Of a DNA stretch of 30,688 bases, positions 23,174 to 30,688 are shown piece by piece (within the stretch, counting starts at the first letter, position 1; every line of letters begins with the position of its first letter). The stretch comes from an uncultured Bacteroidales bacterium (GTDB lineage Bacteria; Bacteroidota; Bacteroidia; Bacteroidales; P3). A program made the position numbers and the translations under genes. The notes under the pieces were generated by a model. The model ran no database searches. It was not told where the DNA came from and saw nothing but the letters and a program-made list of their open reading frames with translations. Location: contig CAMWTX010000002.1 of assembly GCA_947177315.1 (NCBI GenBank), positions 1 through 30,688 of the forward strand, in the 5' to 3' direction.

Positions 23174-23467
23174 ATGACAGACATAAAACATACCGAAGAC
23201 GGCGACATCGACCTTTCCAACCGCGATTTGCAATACACCAATTCCGATGAGCAGCATCAGAAAGACATTTTGCTGTCGCAGAAAGGCTATTACAAGGAGC
23301 ATCCCGAACTGGGTGTGGGTATCGCCGACTATACGAATGAAACCGACCCGGAAGCCTTGTTGCGAAGCATCAAGAAGGAATTTTCCACGGACGGCATGAA
23401 GGTGTCCCGTGTAACGATTACCGCCACCGGCGACCTCGAAATAAACGCACGCTATGAAGACGATTAA
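23174..23467 (+). CDS. Baseplate wedge protein, Mu gp46-like
   Basis: A 97-residue protein. The pattern LSNRDLQYTNSDEQHQKDIL followed by GYYKEHPELGVGIADY is typical of gp46/gp25-like baseplate proteins, which link the sheath to the wedge. C-terminal strands (VSRVTITATGDLEINARY) complete the small alpha/beta fold. It lies five bases after the spike gene and overlaps the next gene by 14 bases. Confidence 0.82.
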   Translation: MTDIKHTEDGDIDLSNRDLQYTNSDEQHQKDILLSQKGYYKEHPELGVGIADYTNETDPEALLRSIKKEFSTDGMKVSRVTITATGDLEINARYEDD

Positions 23468-23753
23468 GACGGAACCGAACCAAACCATCTACGACATCGC
23501 CGTGCAATATTATGGCACGTTGGACGGTGTGGAAGAACTGATAGCCCTCAATCCGGGCATCAAGAACGATACGAAGGCTTTGGTCGCCCTCGGCATCAAT
23601 ACAGCCAACCAAGACCCCGTGTTTCGTTTCGATGTGGCCATCGCGCCCGGTTCGGTATTGGTGTTTGACGAAACAAGCAAGACCATCGACGACAAGGTGG
23701 TCAAGAAGATAGAAAACCCCATAACAACATATCAGATATGGCAAGAACAATAG
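23454..23753 (+). CDS. LysM-like baseplate protein (tail protein X type)
   Basis: A 99-residue protein that opens with a LysM-like unit: NQTIYDIAVQYYGTLDGVEE, LIALNPGI (about 9-36), the pattern of P2 gpX and T4 gp53-type proteins. The rest gives strands (APGSVLVFD) and a short C-terminal tail. In phages such units stabilise the hub-wedge contact; peptidoglycan binding is possible but less likely here. Mu has no gene in exactly this place, so this is a P2-like addition. It overlaps both neighbours by 14-16 bases. Confidence 0.78.
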   Translation: MKTIKTEPNQTIYDIAVQYYGTLDGVEELIALNPGIKNDTKALVALGINTANQDPVFRFDVAIAPGSVLVFDETSKTIDDKVVKKIENPITTYQIWQEQ

Positions 23754-24589
23754 CAGAAATACAATCGACAATCAAACAGAACCTTGAAGAACGCCTGCCC
23801 GGACTGAGCACAAGCAAGGTGGGCGAATGGTCGCTGTGGCAGCATATCGTGGCCGTGGCCATTCATTCCTTTGAATTGATACTTGATCTGTTCCGCAAGG
23901 AGATAGACGACCTTACCGACAAGATCACGCCCGGCACGCTACGCTGGTATGCGGAAATGTGCAAGCGGTTCCACAACGGCGAAGACCTGTTGTTTGACGA
24001 AAAGACCGCCTTGTTGTATTACAAAAACCAAGACGACAAGACAAACGAAATCATCAAGGTGGCGGCGGTAAGCGAAGTTACCGTGATTACAGGCGGGGTA
24101 TCGGAAACCAAACTGTTTATCAAGGTAGCCAAGGAAGAAGGGGGTAAGATTACCGAACTGTCTGCCGATGAGAAATACAACTTCGTGAACTATATCGAAG
24201 CCATCAAGTTTGCCGGCTGCCAAACCGAAATCATCAGCACCAAGGCCGACCAAATACAATATCAGATGCGGGTATATCACGACCCAGCCATAGCCCACGA
24301 CAAAATAGAAGACGGTGTATTGGCCGCCCTCGAAGCCTACAAGACATCGTTGGGCTTTGACGGGGTGCTGTACCGGCAACAGTTGATTGATGCCGTGATG
24401 AGCGTGGAGGGTGTTACCACGGTCGATATGCTCTCCCTGAAACACCATCGCTTCAAGGATGCCGAAGGAGTATGGCAGGATATTGACACCCATGCATCCC
24501 TTGATGCCGGGTATTTTGACTACTCCGATACCAAGGATTACAAATGCCTGTTGGAAGTTAAGTCTATCAACGAACTGCTCAAAGCCTAA
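23738..24589 (+). CDS. Baseplate J-like wedge protein (Mu gp47-like)
   Basis: A 283-residue protein in the position of baseplate J (Mu gp47, P2 J). It has an N-terminal helical region with WQHIVAVAIHSFELILDLF (about 34-52), a beta core (VSEVTVITGGVSETKLFIKV, in part), and the C-terminal helix-strand module with EDGVLAALEAYKTSLGFDG, LIDAVMSVEGVTTVDM typical of the family. It forms the wedge around the hub that triggers sheath contraction. It overlaps the LysM-like gene by 16 bases. Confidence 0.87.
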   Translation: MARTIAEIQSTIKQNLEERLPGLSTSKVGEWSLWQHIVAVAIHSFELILDLFRKEIDDLTDKITPGTLRWYAEMCKRFHNGEDLLFDEKTALLYYKNQDDKTNEIIKVAAVSEVTVITGGVSETKLFIKVAKEEGGKITELSADEKYNFVNYIEAIKFAGCQTEIISTKADQIQYQMRVYHDPAIAHDKIEDGVLAALEAYKTSLGFDGVLYRQQLIDAVMSVEGVTTVDMLSLKHHRFKDAEGVWQDIDTHASLDAGYFDYSDTKDYKCLLEVKSINELLKA

Positions 24590-24592
24590 GAC

Positions 24593-25075
24593 ATGGATAT
24601 CAATATCAGACACCTTGCCTATCAGTTGCTGCCGCCGCACAAGCGGCAACCAAACCGCGCCAACTGGCTCGTGTCGCTGTTGGCTCCGTTAGCGGAATTG
24701 TGGAATGAGTTCTACGCATGGCGGGCCAACAAGCGCATGATGATCAACGTCAACAGCCAGTTGTTGGTGCTACAGGGGTACTTGCAGATTAAGTACAACC
24801 AACCCTTTAATATCTATATCGAGAGTTACAGGGACGGTCTGCCGTGGGTTGCGTTGAATCTTGCTGAAAGCGAAGAAATGATACCTGAAATCGGGTTGAT
24901 TGCCGAAGAAGACAGCAAGCATGAGCAGATACCGTTGCAGGACGAAATCAGAACCCGTTTCGCCGGAGTTGACTTCAAGGTGTATATCCCCAAGGGGCTT
25001 GACCGCACCCTTATCGCCGCCGAAATTGAAAAGTACCGGCAGGCACTTGTCAAATATGAAATCATTGAAAAATAA
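24593..25075 (+). CDS. Baseplate/tail protein I-like (Mu gp48 position)
   Basis: A 160-residue protein between baseplate J and the tail fibre, where Mu gp48 and P2 gpI lie. The N-terminus INIRHLAYQLLPPHKR and the helix LLAPLAELWNEFYAWRANKR (about 28-47) are followed by strands typical of the adaptor that carries the fibres (YIESYRDGLPWVALNLAESE). A C-terminal helix ends in KYEIIEK. Sequence similarity to Mu gp48 is not obvious by eye; the call rests on place, size and pattern. Confidence 0.72.
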   Translation: MDINIRHLAYQLLPPHKRQPNRANWLVSLLAPLAELWNEFYAWRANKRMMINVNSQLLVLQGYLQIKYNQPFNIYIESYRDGLPWVALNLAESEEMIPEIGLIAEEDSKHEQIPLQDEIRTRFAGVDFKVYIPKGLDRTLIAAEIEKYRQALVKYEIIEK

Positions 25076-25083
25076 TACATACA

Positions 25084-26433
25084 ATGAAAGAACACGTTCA
25101 AAAGCCGGGTGTCCGCAAATGGGCGGGCGAAGATCTGATAGAATTACAGGGAGAATCCTTGACGGCCATACAGGCATTGGTGGAACCCTATGCGCCGTGC
25201 GTTATCCAAGGGTGCGAAGTATCGCAAGACAATGGCGTTTATCAAGTCCAACCGGGTATTGTTGCCTTAAAAGGGAGTAACGAAGACGGCAATGCCTGCA
25301 CGAAAATCGTGCGGTTTTCGGGTTATACCGGGGCCGTGATGCCCATATATCTGACCATCAAGGTAACACCCTACATGCGTGTATATGCCGATGAAGAAAA
25401 TAAGCCTATCGCCTACGAATATACCGCTGAATCATCGACAACACAGCCTGCCGTGCCCTATTTGATGATTGATGACTCCGGTGCGGAACGCCTTGTTGAC
25501 ACTATCGGCATCACGCAGAAACTTGACCGTGATGGCGGCAATGCCTCCAACGTAAAGGTGGTATCCTTTGTATCGGATACTGCCAACGATCGGAGCAACA
25601 TCGAGACAGGTTCAAGTCTGAAAGAACTCTTCGGAAAGATACGCCGGTGGTTCAACGACCTCGGCAAACTCGCTTTCAAATCTACAGTAGGTACGTCTGA
25701 CTTCGATGGTGCCTTGAAAACCGCGTTCAACAACAAGGTGGATAAAGACGGCGACAAAGTGCTGTCAGAATGCGATTTTTCCCAAGCCGAGAAAGAAAAA
25801 TTGAAAAATATTGCAGATGGTGCCAACAATTACTCTTTACCCGCCGCCACCAAGACCGCGCGTGGTGGAGTTAAGGTAGGTACAGGGATGTCCATATCCG
25901 GTGATATATTGTCTCACTCCACTGCCGCAGGATATAAACATATTCCGAGCGGCGGTTCTGCTGGGCAATATCTCAAATACAATAATGCCTCCGGTACAGC
26001 CCAATGGGCAACTCCTACAGCCTCCGAAGTGGGCGCATTGCCGACCACAGGAGGAACCATTAATGGAAGTCTGAATGTAACCGGACAACTCAAAGAAAAT
26101 GGATATCGTGTTTTCAGTTACAAAAATAAGCCTGATATAGGTTCTATTTATAATGTCATCATTGGCCATGTTACCAGCAAAGGTGTTGTAACTTGTTCTA
26201 GCGACCAAAAAGTTAAATGTACTTTATACAACCAATATAATGGTGTGTGTTATTTAGAGACGGATGGCTATACCAATGGCGTAATATCAGTTATTGCTAC
26301 AGACCACAGTATTGCCATGCCCAGTAGGATAGACAAAGATGTTGTGATTGATGAATACATTAGATTTACGCTTAAATTTGATAATGGGCCAATAGATTTT
26401 GACTTCATCATATTCCTTTGGGGCGAATACTAA
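25084..26433 (+). CDS. Tail fibre / receptor-binding protein
   Basis: A 449-residue fibre. The N-terminal 150 residues attach to the baseplate (KPGVRKWAGEDLIELQGE). The middle has fibre-type repeats: FNNKVDKDGDKVLSE, FSQAEKEKLKNIADGANNYS (about 239-258), ATKTARGGVKVGTG and ASEVGALPTTGGTINGS. The C-terminal part from about residue 335 is a different, beta-rich, AT-rich domain (LYNQYNGVCYLETDGY) likely to contact the receptor. The shift in base composition at about 26090 suggests that the tip was exchanged by recombination. No fibre-assembly chaperone or invertase is seen next to it. Confidence 0.88.
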   Translation: MKEHVQKPGVRKWAGEDLIELQGESLTAIQALVEPYAPCVIQGCEVSQDNGVYQVQPGIVALKGSNEDGNACTKIVRFSGYTGAVMPIYLTIKVTPYMRVYADEENKPIAYEYTAESSTTQPAVPYLMIDDSGAERLVDTIGITQKLDRDGGNASNVKVVSFVSDTANDRSNIETGSSLKELFGKIRRWFNDLGKLAFKSTVGTSDFDGALKTAFNNKVDKDGDKVLSECDFSQAEKEKLKNIADGANNYSLPAATKTARGGVKVGTGMSISGDILSHSTAAGYKHIPSGGSAGQYLKYNNASGTAQWATPTASEVGALPTTGGTINGSLNVTGQLKENGYRVFSYKNKPDIGSIYNVIIGHVTSKGVVTCSSDQKVKCTLYNQYNGVCYLETDGYTNGVISVIATDHSIAMPSRIDKDVVIDEYIRFTLKFDNGPIDFDFIIFLWGEY

Positions 26434-26461
26434 GAGGATTAGAGAATAAAAACCCCGTGTC

Positions 26462-26565
26462 ATCATGCGGTCTCTCACCACCGCGATGATACAAAGGTGC
26501 ATACACACCACCACGAGGCATAAGTCTCGCATTAGGCGTGTATGCACCTTATTTTTTGTGAGAGA
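26462..26565 (+). ncRNA. Structured RNA/DNA element ahead of the methylase, with possible pseudoknot
   Basis: Two hairpins are seen. P1 is 26462-26471 with 26480-26490 (10 bp, one bulge, loop CTCTCACC). P2 is a perfect 13-bp stem (26494-26506 with 26538-26550), followed by A and six Ts. The P1 loop CTCTCAC (26472-26478) is complementary to GTGAGAG (26558-26564) after P2, so a loop-to-tail pairing around P2 is possible. P2 with its T-tract may be a terminator for the tail operon. The element ends 25 bases before the methylase ATG. Confidence 0.5.
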
Positions 26566-26590
26566 ACACAAAATTAAAAATTTAAAAGAT

Positions 26591-27391
26591 ATGAAAACAC
26601 CAATCACTTATTACGGTGGCAAACAGAAGATGCTGCCGCACATTCTGCCGGTTCTTCCGGCACACCACCTGTATTGCGAACCTTTTGCCGGCGGCGCGGC
26701 GGTGTACTTCGCCAAGCCGAAATCTGAGGTGGAGGTAATCAACGACCTTAACGAAGCTTTGATTACGTTCTACCGCGTCATGAAGAATAATGGCGGAGAA
26801 TTAATCAAACTGGTAAAAAGTACGCTTCACAGCCGGTCTTTGCATGACAAAGCATGGAAAATCTATCAGAACACCAACGATTACTCAGACGTGGAGATTG
26901 CTTGGGCAGTATGGTTGCTTTGTTCGCAGGGCTTTTCCGGTCAGATATCGCCCGTATGGGGTGTTGATATCAGCAAGAACACGATGTGCAACCGTATCAA
27001 TGCCTCCAAGTCGCAATTCACCGAAACCTTATGCAAGCGGCTTGAGAACACGCAGGTAGAATGTGCCGATGCCCTACACATCATCAAGAAGTACGACCGC
27101 CCGGATACATTCTTCTATGTTGACCCTCCGTATTATAACAGCGAATGTGCACATTATGCAGGATACACCCTTGAAGACTTTGAAAACCTGCTGGCTCTGC
27201 TGTCGAATATCAAAGGTAAGTTCTTGTTGAGCAGTTACCCCTCCGAAGTATTGTCCCATTATACAGACAAGCACGGGTGGCATAGCAAACACATCAAGCA
27301 GACCATTTCGGTCAGCAAGTCGGCCAAGACCAAGATTGAGGTTCTGACAGCGAATTATCAGATGGAACAGACCTTGCCGCTGCTATTCTAA
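26591..27391 (+). CDS. DNA N6-adenine methylase (D12 class, Dam-like)
   Basis: A 266-residue S-adenosylmethionine-dependent methylase. The D12 class motifs are clear: ITYYGGKQKMLPHI (5-18), the SAM-binding EPFAGGAAVYFAK (30-42) and the catalytic DPPYY (178-182). No restriction enzyme gene is near, so it is an orphan methylase that would protect phage DNA or alter gene control. It is the last gene before the right end, the place of the mom DNA-modification gene in Mu. ATG at 26591 is chosen as it begins the conserved KTPITYYGG; the longer frame runs through the structured element. Confidence 0.93.
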   Translation: MKTPITYYGGKQKMLPHILPVLPAHHLYCEPFAGGAAVYFAKPKSEVEVINDLNEALITFYRVMKNNGGELIKLVKSTLHSRSLHDKAWKIYQNTNDYSDVEIAWAVWLLCSQGFSGQISPVWGVDISKNTMCNRINASKSQFTETLCKRLENTQVECADALHIIKKYDRPDTFFYVDPPYYNSECAHYAGYTLEDFENLLALLSNIKGKFLLSSYPSEVLSHYTDKHGWHSKHIKQTISVSKSAKTKIEVLTANYQMEQTLPLLF

Positions 27392-27399
27392 TAACGATT

Positions 27400-27432
27400 A
27401 AAGCCCGTTTAAACGATGTTTAGACGGGCTTT
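27400..27432 (+). terminator. Bidirectional-type terminator hairpin at the right end of the prophage
   Basis: A 15-bp stem with one GU pair (AAAGCCCGTTTAAAC / GTTTAGACGGGCTTT) and a 3-base loop lies nine bases after the methylase stop. The arms begin and end in AAA/TTT, so it could work on both strands, but no long T-tract follows. It would separate phage transcription from host clpC. Confidence 0.7.
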
Positions 27433-27450
27433 AAATACTTTGCTTCGGGT

Positions 27451-27488
27451 GGACGTTTCGTTTTGGAATCGCGGACGTTTCGTTTTGG
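27451..27488 (+). repeat. Direct repeats with 22-bp period, probable transposase end-binding sites
   Basis: GGACGTTTCGTTTTGG occurs at 27451-27466 and again, identical, at 27473-27488; the spacing from start to start is 22 bases. MuA binding sites at Mu ends are 22 bp long and placed in tandem. The location after the last phage gene and terminator and before a host gene fits the right end of the phage. A more degenerate third copy may lie just upstream (ACTTTGCTTCGGG), but this is weak. Confidence 0.7.
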
Positions 27489-27496
27489 CGATTATA

Positions 27497-27527
27497 TTGC
27501 ACAGGCGCCAAAAAACCGCTAACTTTG
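27497..27527 (+). promoter_or_regulatory. clpC promoter, possibly a phage-host hybrid
   Basis: TTG at 27497-27499, a 20-base spacer, and TAACTTTG at 27520-27527 match the Bacteroidota promoter (-33 reduced to TTG). The predicted phage end lies at 27501-27503, between the two boxes, so the -33 part may come from the phage. A transcript leader of about 55 bases would follow. Confidence 0.6.
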
Positions 27528-27590
27528 TAAGTTTGCCGCTCCGGGCTCGGAAAGCCTTGTCTTTTTGGCCCGAAAAAGAAAGATAAAATA

Positions 27591-30131
27591 ATGGAAATCA
27601 ACATTTCGGATACTCTAAAAACCATATTGAACTACAGCACGGAAGAAGCCGGGCGTATCGGGAACGATTACGTAGGGGTGGAACACGTGGTGCTGGGCAT
27701 CCTGCGCCAGGGCGACAACAAAGCCGCGCAGCTCATCACGCAACACGGGCTCGATGCACAGAACCTGCGCAAACGCATCGAGGATTCGATCCGTCCTGCC
27801 GTTCGCCAAAACGATCCGGCGGACCAGGCCGAAAGAAACCTGCCCGCCAACAGCCAGCTTGACCGTATGGTAAAGGTGATGTATCTGGAAAGCCTGCGTT
27901 TGGGACAGGACCAAGTGGAACCCGAACACGCGCTTTTGGCGATCCTCAAGAACGATGCCGGCTTCGTTACCGGTATCCTCAACGCGGCAGGCATCAACTA
28001 CGAGAACATAAACGCCAAGCTGCAGACGCAGACTTCGGCAGAAACCAAAGACAAAACCCCGGCGGATATGGAAGAAGGCATCGGAATGCACGAATACGGC
28101 GAAGAAAAAGGCGGCAGACAAGAGTCGGAAGCCGCAAGGAACGAGGTTCCCAAGGCGGCCAATTCCAAAACCGACACCCCCGTGTTGGACAACTTCGGCA
28201 AAGACCTCACCAAGGCGGCCGCCGAAAAGTTGCTTGACCCGATGGTGGGGCGCGAGAAAGAGATTGAACGCATCATTCAGATTCTGAGCCGCCGCAAAAA
28301 GAACAATCCCGTGCTTATCGGCGATCCCGGCGTGGGGAAATCGGCCATTGCCGAAGGCCTGGCGCAACGTATCGCCGACCACAGGATTCCGCACAGCCTC
28401 AAGAACAAACGCATCCTTACGCTCGACATCGCCTCGGTGGTAGCGGGCACCAAATACAGGGGGCAGTTCGAAGAACGCATGAAAGCGATCATCAACGAGC
28501 TGCAGAAGCATCCGGAGGTAATCATCTTTATCGACGAAATCCACACGATTGTGGGGGCGGGCAACACCGCCGGCGCGCTCGACGCCTCCAATATGTTCAA
28601 GCCCGCCCTGGCGCGCGGCGAGATTCAGTGCATCGGCGCCACCACCCTGGATGAATACCGGCAGAGCATCGAGAAAGACGGCGCTTTGGAACGCCGTTTC
28701 CAAAAAGTGCTCGTGGAAGCCACCACCAAGGAAGAAACGCTGGAGATACTGCACAACATCAAAGGCAGGTACGAAGACCATCACATGGTTTCCTATTCCG
28801 AAGACGCCTTGAAAGCCTGCATCGAGCTCACCGACCGTTACATCACCGACCGTGTGCTGCCCGACAAGGCCATCGACGCCTTGGACGAAGCCGGCGCCAA
28901 AGTGCATCTGAGCCGCACGGATATCCCCTCGCCCATCACGCAGTTGGAAGAAACCATCGCCAAAACCAAAAAGGAAATGGTGGAAGCCATCAAGAACCAG
29001 CGTTTTGAGGAAGCCGCCGCCTTGCGCGACCAGATGGGCGCGATGCAGAAGCAGTTGGAAGATGAAACCAAACGCTGGGAAGAAGAAAACAACGCCAACC
29101 GCCCCGAAGTATCGGAAGAGGACGTTACGGGCGTGGTGGCGATGATGTCGGGCGTGCCTATCCAGAAGGTGGCTCAGAACGAAATGGAGCAGCTTCTGAA
29201 TATGGAGGAAGTGCTGGAAAAGCAGGTAATCGGGCAGGACGAGGCGATTCACAAACTGGTGCGCGCCATACGCCGCAACCGCACGGGATTGAAAGACCCT
29301 TCGCGTCCCATCGGCAGTTTTATTTTCTTAGGACCTACGGGCGTGGGCAAGACTTATCTCACCAAGTGCCTGGCCAAATACATGTTCAACGCCGAAAGCG
29401 CGCTGATCCGCGTGGATATGAGCGAATACATGGAAAAATTCGATGTGTCGCGCCTTATCGGTTCGCCTCCGGGGTACGTGGGTTATGAAGACGGCGGCCA
29501 ACTTACCGAAAAGGTAAGGCGCAAGCCTTATTCCATCGTGCTTTTCGACGAAATCGAAAAGGCGCATCCCGATATCTTCAACCTGCTGTTGCAGGTGTTG
29601 GACGACGGGCAGCTCACCGATGGTCTTGGCCGTAAAATCGACTTCAAGAACACCATCATCATCATGACCTCCAACCTCGGTTCACGCCAGCTGCATGAAT
29701 TCGGTTCGGGCATCGGTTTCCAGACCGCCGCCAAAGAAGCCGGCAAAGCCGATTGGGAAAAGAGCATTATCGACAAGGCGCTCAAACGCCACTTCGCACC
29801 TGAGTTCCTGAACCGTATCGACGATATACTGGTGTTCAACAACCTCAGCAAAGAAAATATCTTCCGGATTATCGACGTGGAGCTGGAAAAGCTCCGGGAA
29901 CGCCTTCAAAAGATGGATTCCCGCATCGAACTTACCGATGCGGCCAAGGATTTCCTGATGGAAAAGGGCTGGGATCCCGATTTGGGAGCACGCCCTCTGC
30001 GCCGCTGCATCGAACACTATATCGAGGACGAATTGGCGGAACAGATGGTAAAAGGCATCCAGCCGCAAGGAAAAACCATCTTTGTGGATCACAAAGAAAA
30101 CAAAGACACACTGGTGTTGGAGATACGGTAA
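27591..30131 (+). CDS. clpC: ATP-dependent Clp protease ATP-binding subunit ClpC
   Basis: An 846-residue HSP100 unfoldase of the host chromosome. Domains in order: Clp N-domain repeats (about 1-145), first AAA+ module with GDPGVGKS (244-251) and Walker B VIIFIDE, a UVR-type coiled-coil segment (about 460-490, RFEEAAALRDQMGAMQ) which separates ClpC from ClpA and ClpB, and a second AAA+ module with GPTGVGKT (581-588) and Walker B IVLFDE. A ClpP-binding loop is expected near the second module. It unfolds proteins for ClpP. The prophage lies directly upstream. Codon use is high-GC, like the phage. Confidence 0.95.
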   Translation: MEINISDTLKTILNYSTEEAGRIGNDYVGVEHVVLGILRQGDNKAAQLITQHGLDAQNLRKRIEDSIRPAVRQNDPADQAERNLPANSQLDRMVKVMYLESLRLGQDQVEPEHALLAILKNDAGFVTGILNAAGINYENINAKLQTQTSAETKDKTPADMEEGIGMHEYGEEKGGRQESEAARNEVPKAANSKTDTPVLDNFGKDLTKAAAEKLLDPMVGREKEIERIIQILSRRKKNNPVLIGDPGVGKSAIAEGLAQRIADHRIPHSLKNKRILTLDIASVVAGTKYRGQFEERMKAIINELQKHPEVIIFIDEIHTIVGAGNTAGALDASNMFKPALARGEIQCIGATTLDEYRQSIEKDGALERRFQKVLVEATTKEETLEILHNIKGRYEDHHMVSYSEDALKACIELTDRYITDRVLPDKAIDALDEAGAKVHLSRTDIPSPITQLEETIAKTKKEMVEAIKNQRFEEAAALRDQMGAMQKQLEDETKRWEEENNANRPEVSEEDVTGVVAMMSGVPIQKVAQNEMEQLLNMEEVLEKQVIGQDEAIHKLVRAIRRNRTGLKDPSRPIGSFIFLGPTGVGKTYLTKCLAKYMFNAESALIRVDMSEYMEKFDVSRLIGSPPGYVGYEDGGQLTEKVRRKPYSIVLFDEIEKAHPDIFNLLLQVLDDGQLTDGLGRKIDFKNTIIIMTSNLGSRQLHEFGSGIGFQTAAKEAGKADWEKSIIDKALKRHFAPEFLNRIDDILVFNNLSKENIFRIIDVELEKLRERLQKMDSRIELTDAAKDFLMEKGWDPDLGARPLRRCIEHYIEDELAEQMVKGIQPQGKTIFVDHKENKDTLVLEIR

Positions 30132-30205
30132 AGACAATCTCTCTGCTTGGCTTCATTTTTTGAGAGTGAAGATTGTTTACTTTGCTCTATAAACTCCCCA
30201 AAGCC

Positions 30206-30688
30206 ATGAACCTGCAAAGACTTGTATTTGTACCCCTTTTGTCTGTATGCTTTGTTGCGACAATATGCCCGCAAACGGTAACAGCTCCCGATTATATTGA
30301 GAGAAGCTATTACACACGGATAACAGAGGCAGAACTTGCCTATTTGCAGGAAGATTATGCGGAGGCGTATCGGATTCTGCTGGATTTGGAGGCCGAAGTT
30401 CCCCTTCTGAATAATCTGACGACGTATGAGATGCCTAAGTTGGTGGAGCTTTGTCTGCGCTACGGAGACTACGAAAAAGCCTATGCCTATATAAGTTCTT
30501 TGGTAACCGACCACGGGTTTTCCGTTGGCTTTTTCGCGGATTATGAAAATCTCGACCAACTGAAACGCAAGCCTTTTTATGATTCTTCCGCCTTGGCTAA
30601 GGCGGAGGCGGATTTTGTAACAGACAGCGTTTTGGTTCAGAAAATGCAGACCCTTTTCCAAAGAGATACCGCTTACAGAAATTCGTTG
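30206..30688 (+). CDS. Exported hypothetical protein, 3' partial
   Basis: A reading frame of 161 codons runs open to the window end, so no stop is seen. The N-terminus is a signal-peptide-like sequence (MNLQRLVFVPLLSVCFVATI) with a likely cleavage or lipid site just after it. The mature part is helical and TPR-like (ELAYLQEDYAEAYRILLDLE, then KLVELCLRYGDYEKAYAY). Host gene, separated from clpC by 74 bases, with a weak stem (ACAATCT/AGATTGT at 30134 and 30170) in between. Function unknown. Confidence 0.75.
   Translation, partial: MNLQRLVFVPLLSVCFVATICPQTVTAPDYIERSYYTRITEAELAYLQEDYAEAYRILLDLEAEVPLLNNLTTYEMPKLVELCLRYGDYEKAYAYISSLVTDHGFSVGFFADYENLDQLKRKPFYDSSALAKAEADFVTDSVLVQKMQTLFQRDTAYRNSL

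Larger units (their letters stand above)
1..27503. mobile_element. Mu-like transposable prophage (right-hand ~27.5 kb)
   Basis: Everything from the window start to about 27501-27503 reads as one Mu-like prophage: DDE transposase, MuB ATPase, DUF935 portal, gpF and gpG homologues, terminase, sheath, tube, tape measure, baseplate and fibre genes in a recognisable Mu-type order from the sheath onward. The left end is outside the window. The right end is placed by two direct repeats with a 22-bp period at 27451-27488, followed by CA dinucleotides at 27500-27501 and 27502-27503; TG...CA termini are usual for this phage group. The exact end is inferred, because no target-site duplication can be checked without the left end. 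Confidence 0.9.

Noticed and set aside
26434..27510. Diversity-generating retroelement or invertible fibre cassette
   Set aside because: No reverse transcriptase, template repeat, DNA invertase or second fibre tip was found near the fibre gene, though the element at 26462-26565 has inverted arms.
27615..29252. 545-codon open frame antisense to clpC
   Set aside because: It is a shadow of a highly conserved high-GC gene; the translated sequence is low-complexity in Phe, Leu, His and Gly, and resembles no protein I know.
30134..30185. Terminator/promoter between clpC and the next gene
   Set aside because: The stem is only 7 bp with a long loop, and the TTACTTTG box has one mismatch and no -33 box at the right distance, so neither is listed as a feature.
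1..30688. CRISPR array, rRNA or complete tRNA genes
   Set aside because: No regularly spaced repeats and no full cloverleaf were seen; only the D-arm-less element at 3243-3304.

Overview
The window holds most of a Mu-like, transposable, contractile-tailed (myovirus-type) prophage, joined at its right end to host DNA of a member of the Bacteroidota, probably Bacteroidales. The evidence for the host group is promoters of the Bacteroidota type (TTTG, 19-21 bases, TAnnTTTG), gene starts with no Shine-Dalgarno sequence, and an adjacent ClpC with a UVR segment. I cannot name the genus or species. The left end of the phage, including any repressor and the N-terminal part of the transposase, lies outside the window.

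Layout. (a) 1-6290, plus strand: early/transposition module. It has a MuA-type DDE transposase (5' truncated by the window edge), a MuB-type AAA ATPase, a second RecA/AAA-like ATPase, and small early proteins including DUF3164- and DUF4406-type proteins. A minus-strand gene (2874-3218) and a D-arm-less tRNA-like structure (3243-3304) interrupt this module. (b) 6296-12814, minus strand: packaging and connector module. In transcription order this is a small HTH terminase-like protein, large terminase, N-acetylmuramoyl-alanine amidase, gp36-like protein, portal (DUF935), gpF-like minor head protein with a nuclease-like C-terminal domain, gpG-like morphogenesis protein and a tail-completion-like protein. 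(c) 12890-27391, plus strand: prohead protease/scaffold, major capsid, lysis-type membrane proteins (one with unimolecular-spanin architecture), sheath, tube, frameshifted tail chaperone, tape measure, baseplate hub/spike/wedge proteins, tail fibre and a Dam-like DNA methylase. (d) 27400-27503: terminator, then two 22-bp-period direct repeats that look like transposase binding sites at the right prophage end. (e) 27520 onward: host clpC and the start of an exported protein gene.

The genes form a nearly complete set for replicative transposition, headful packaging, head, contractile tail and lysis. The head/packaging module is divergent from the capsid/tail module, from a shared region at 12815-12940, unlike the single late direction in phage Mu.

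The most interesting signals are: a textbook -1 frameshift signal (T TTT TTT, 6-base spacer, 7-bp GC hairpin) that would fuse portal to gpF; a likely small RNA gene with its own promoter and terminator between gpF and gpG, next to an AT-rich nuclease-like domain; a u-spanin; a pseudoknot-capable RNA ahead of the methylase; and a possible phage-host hybrid promoter for clpC.
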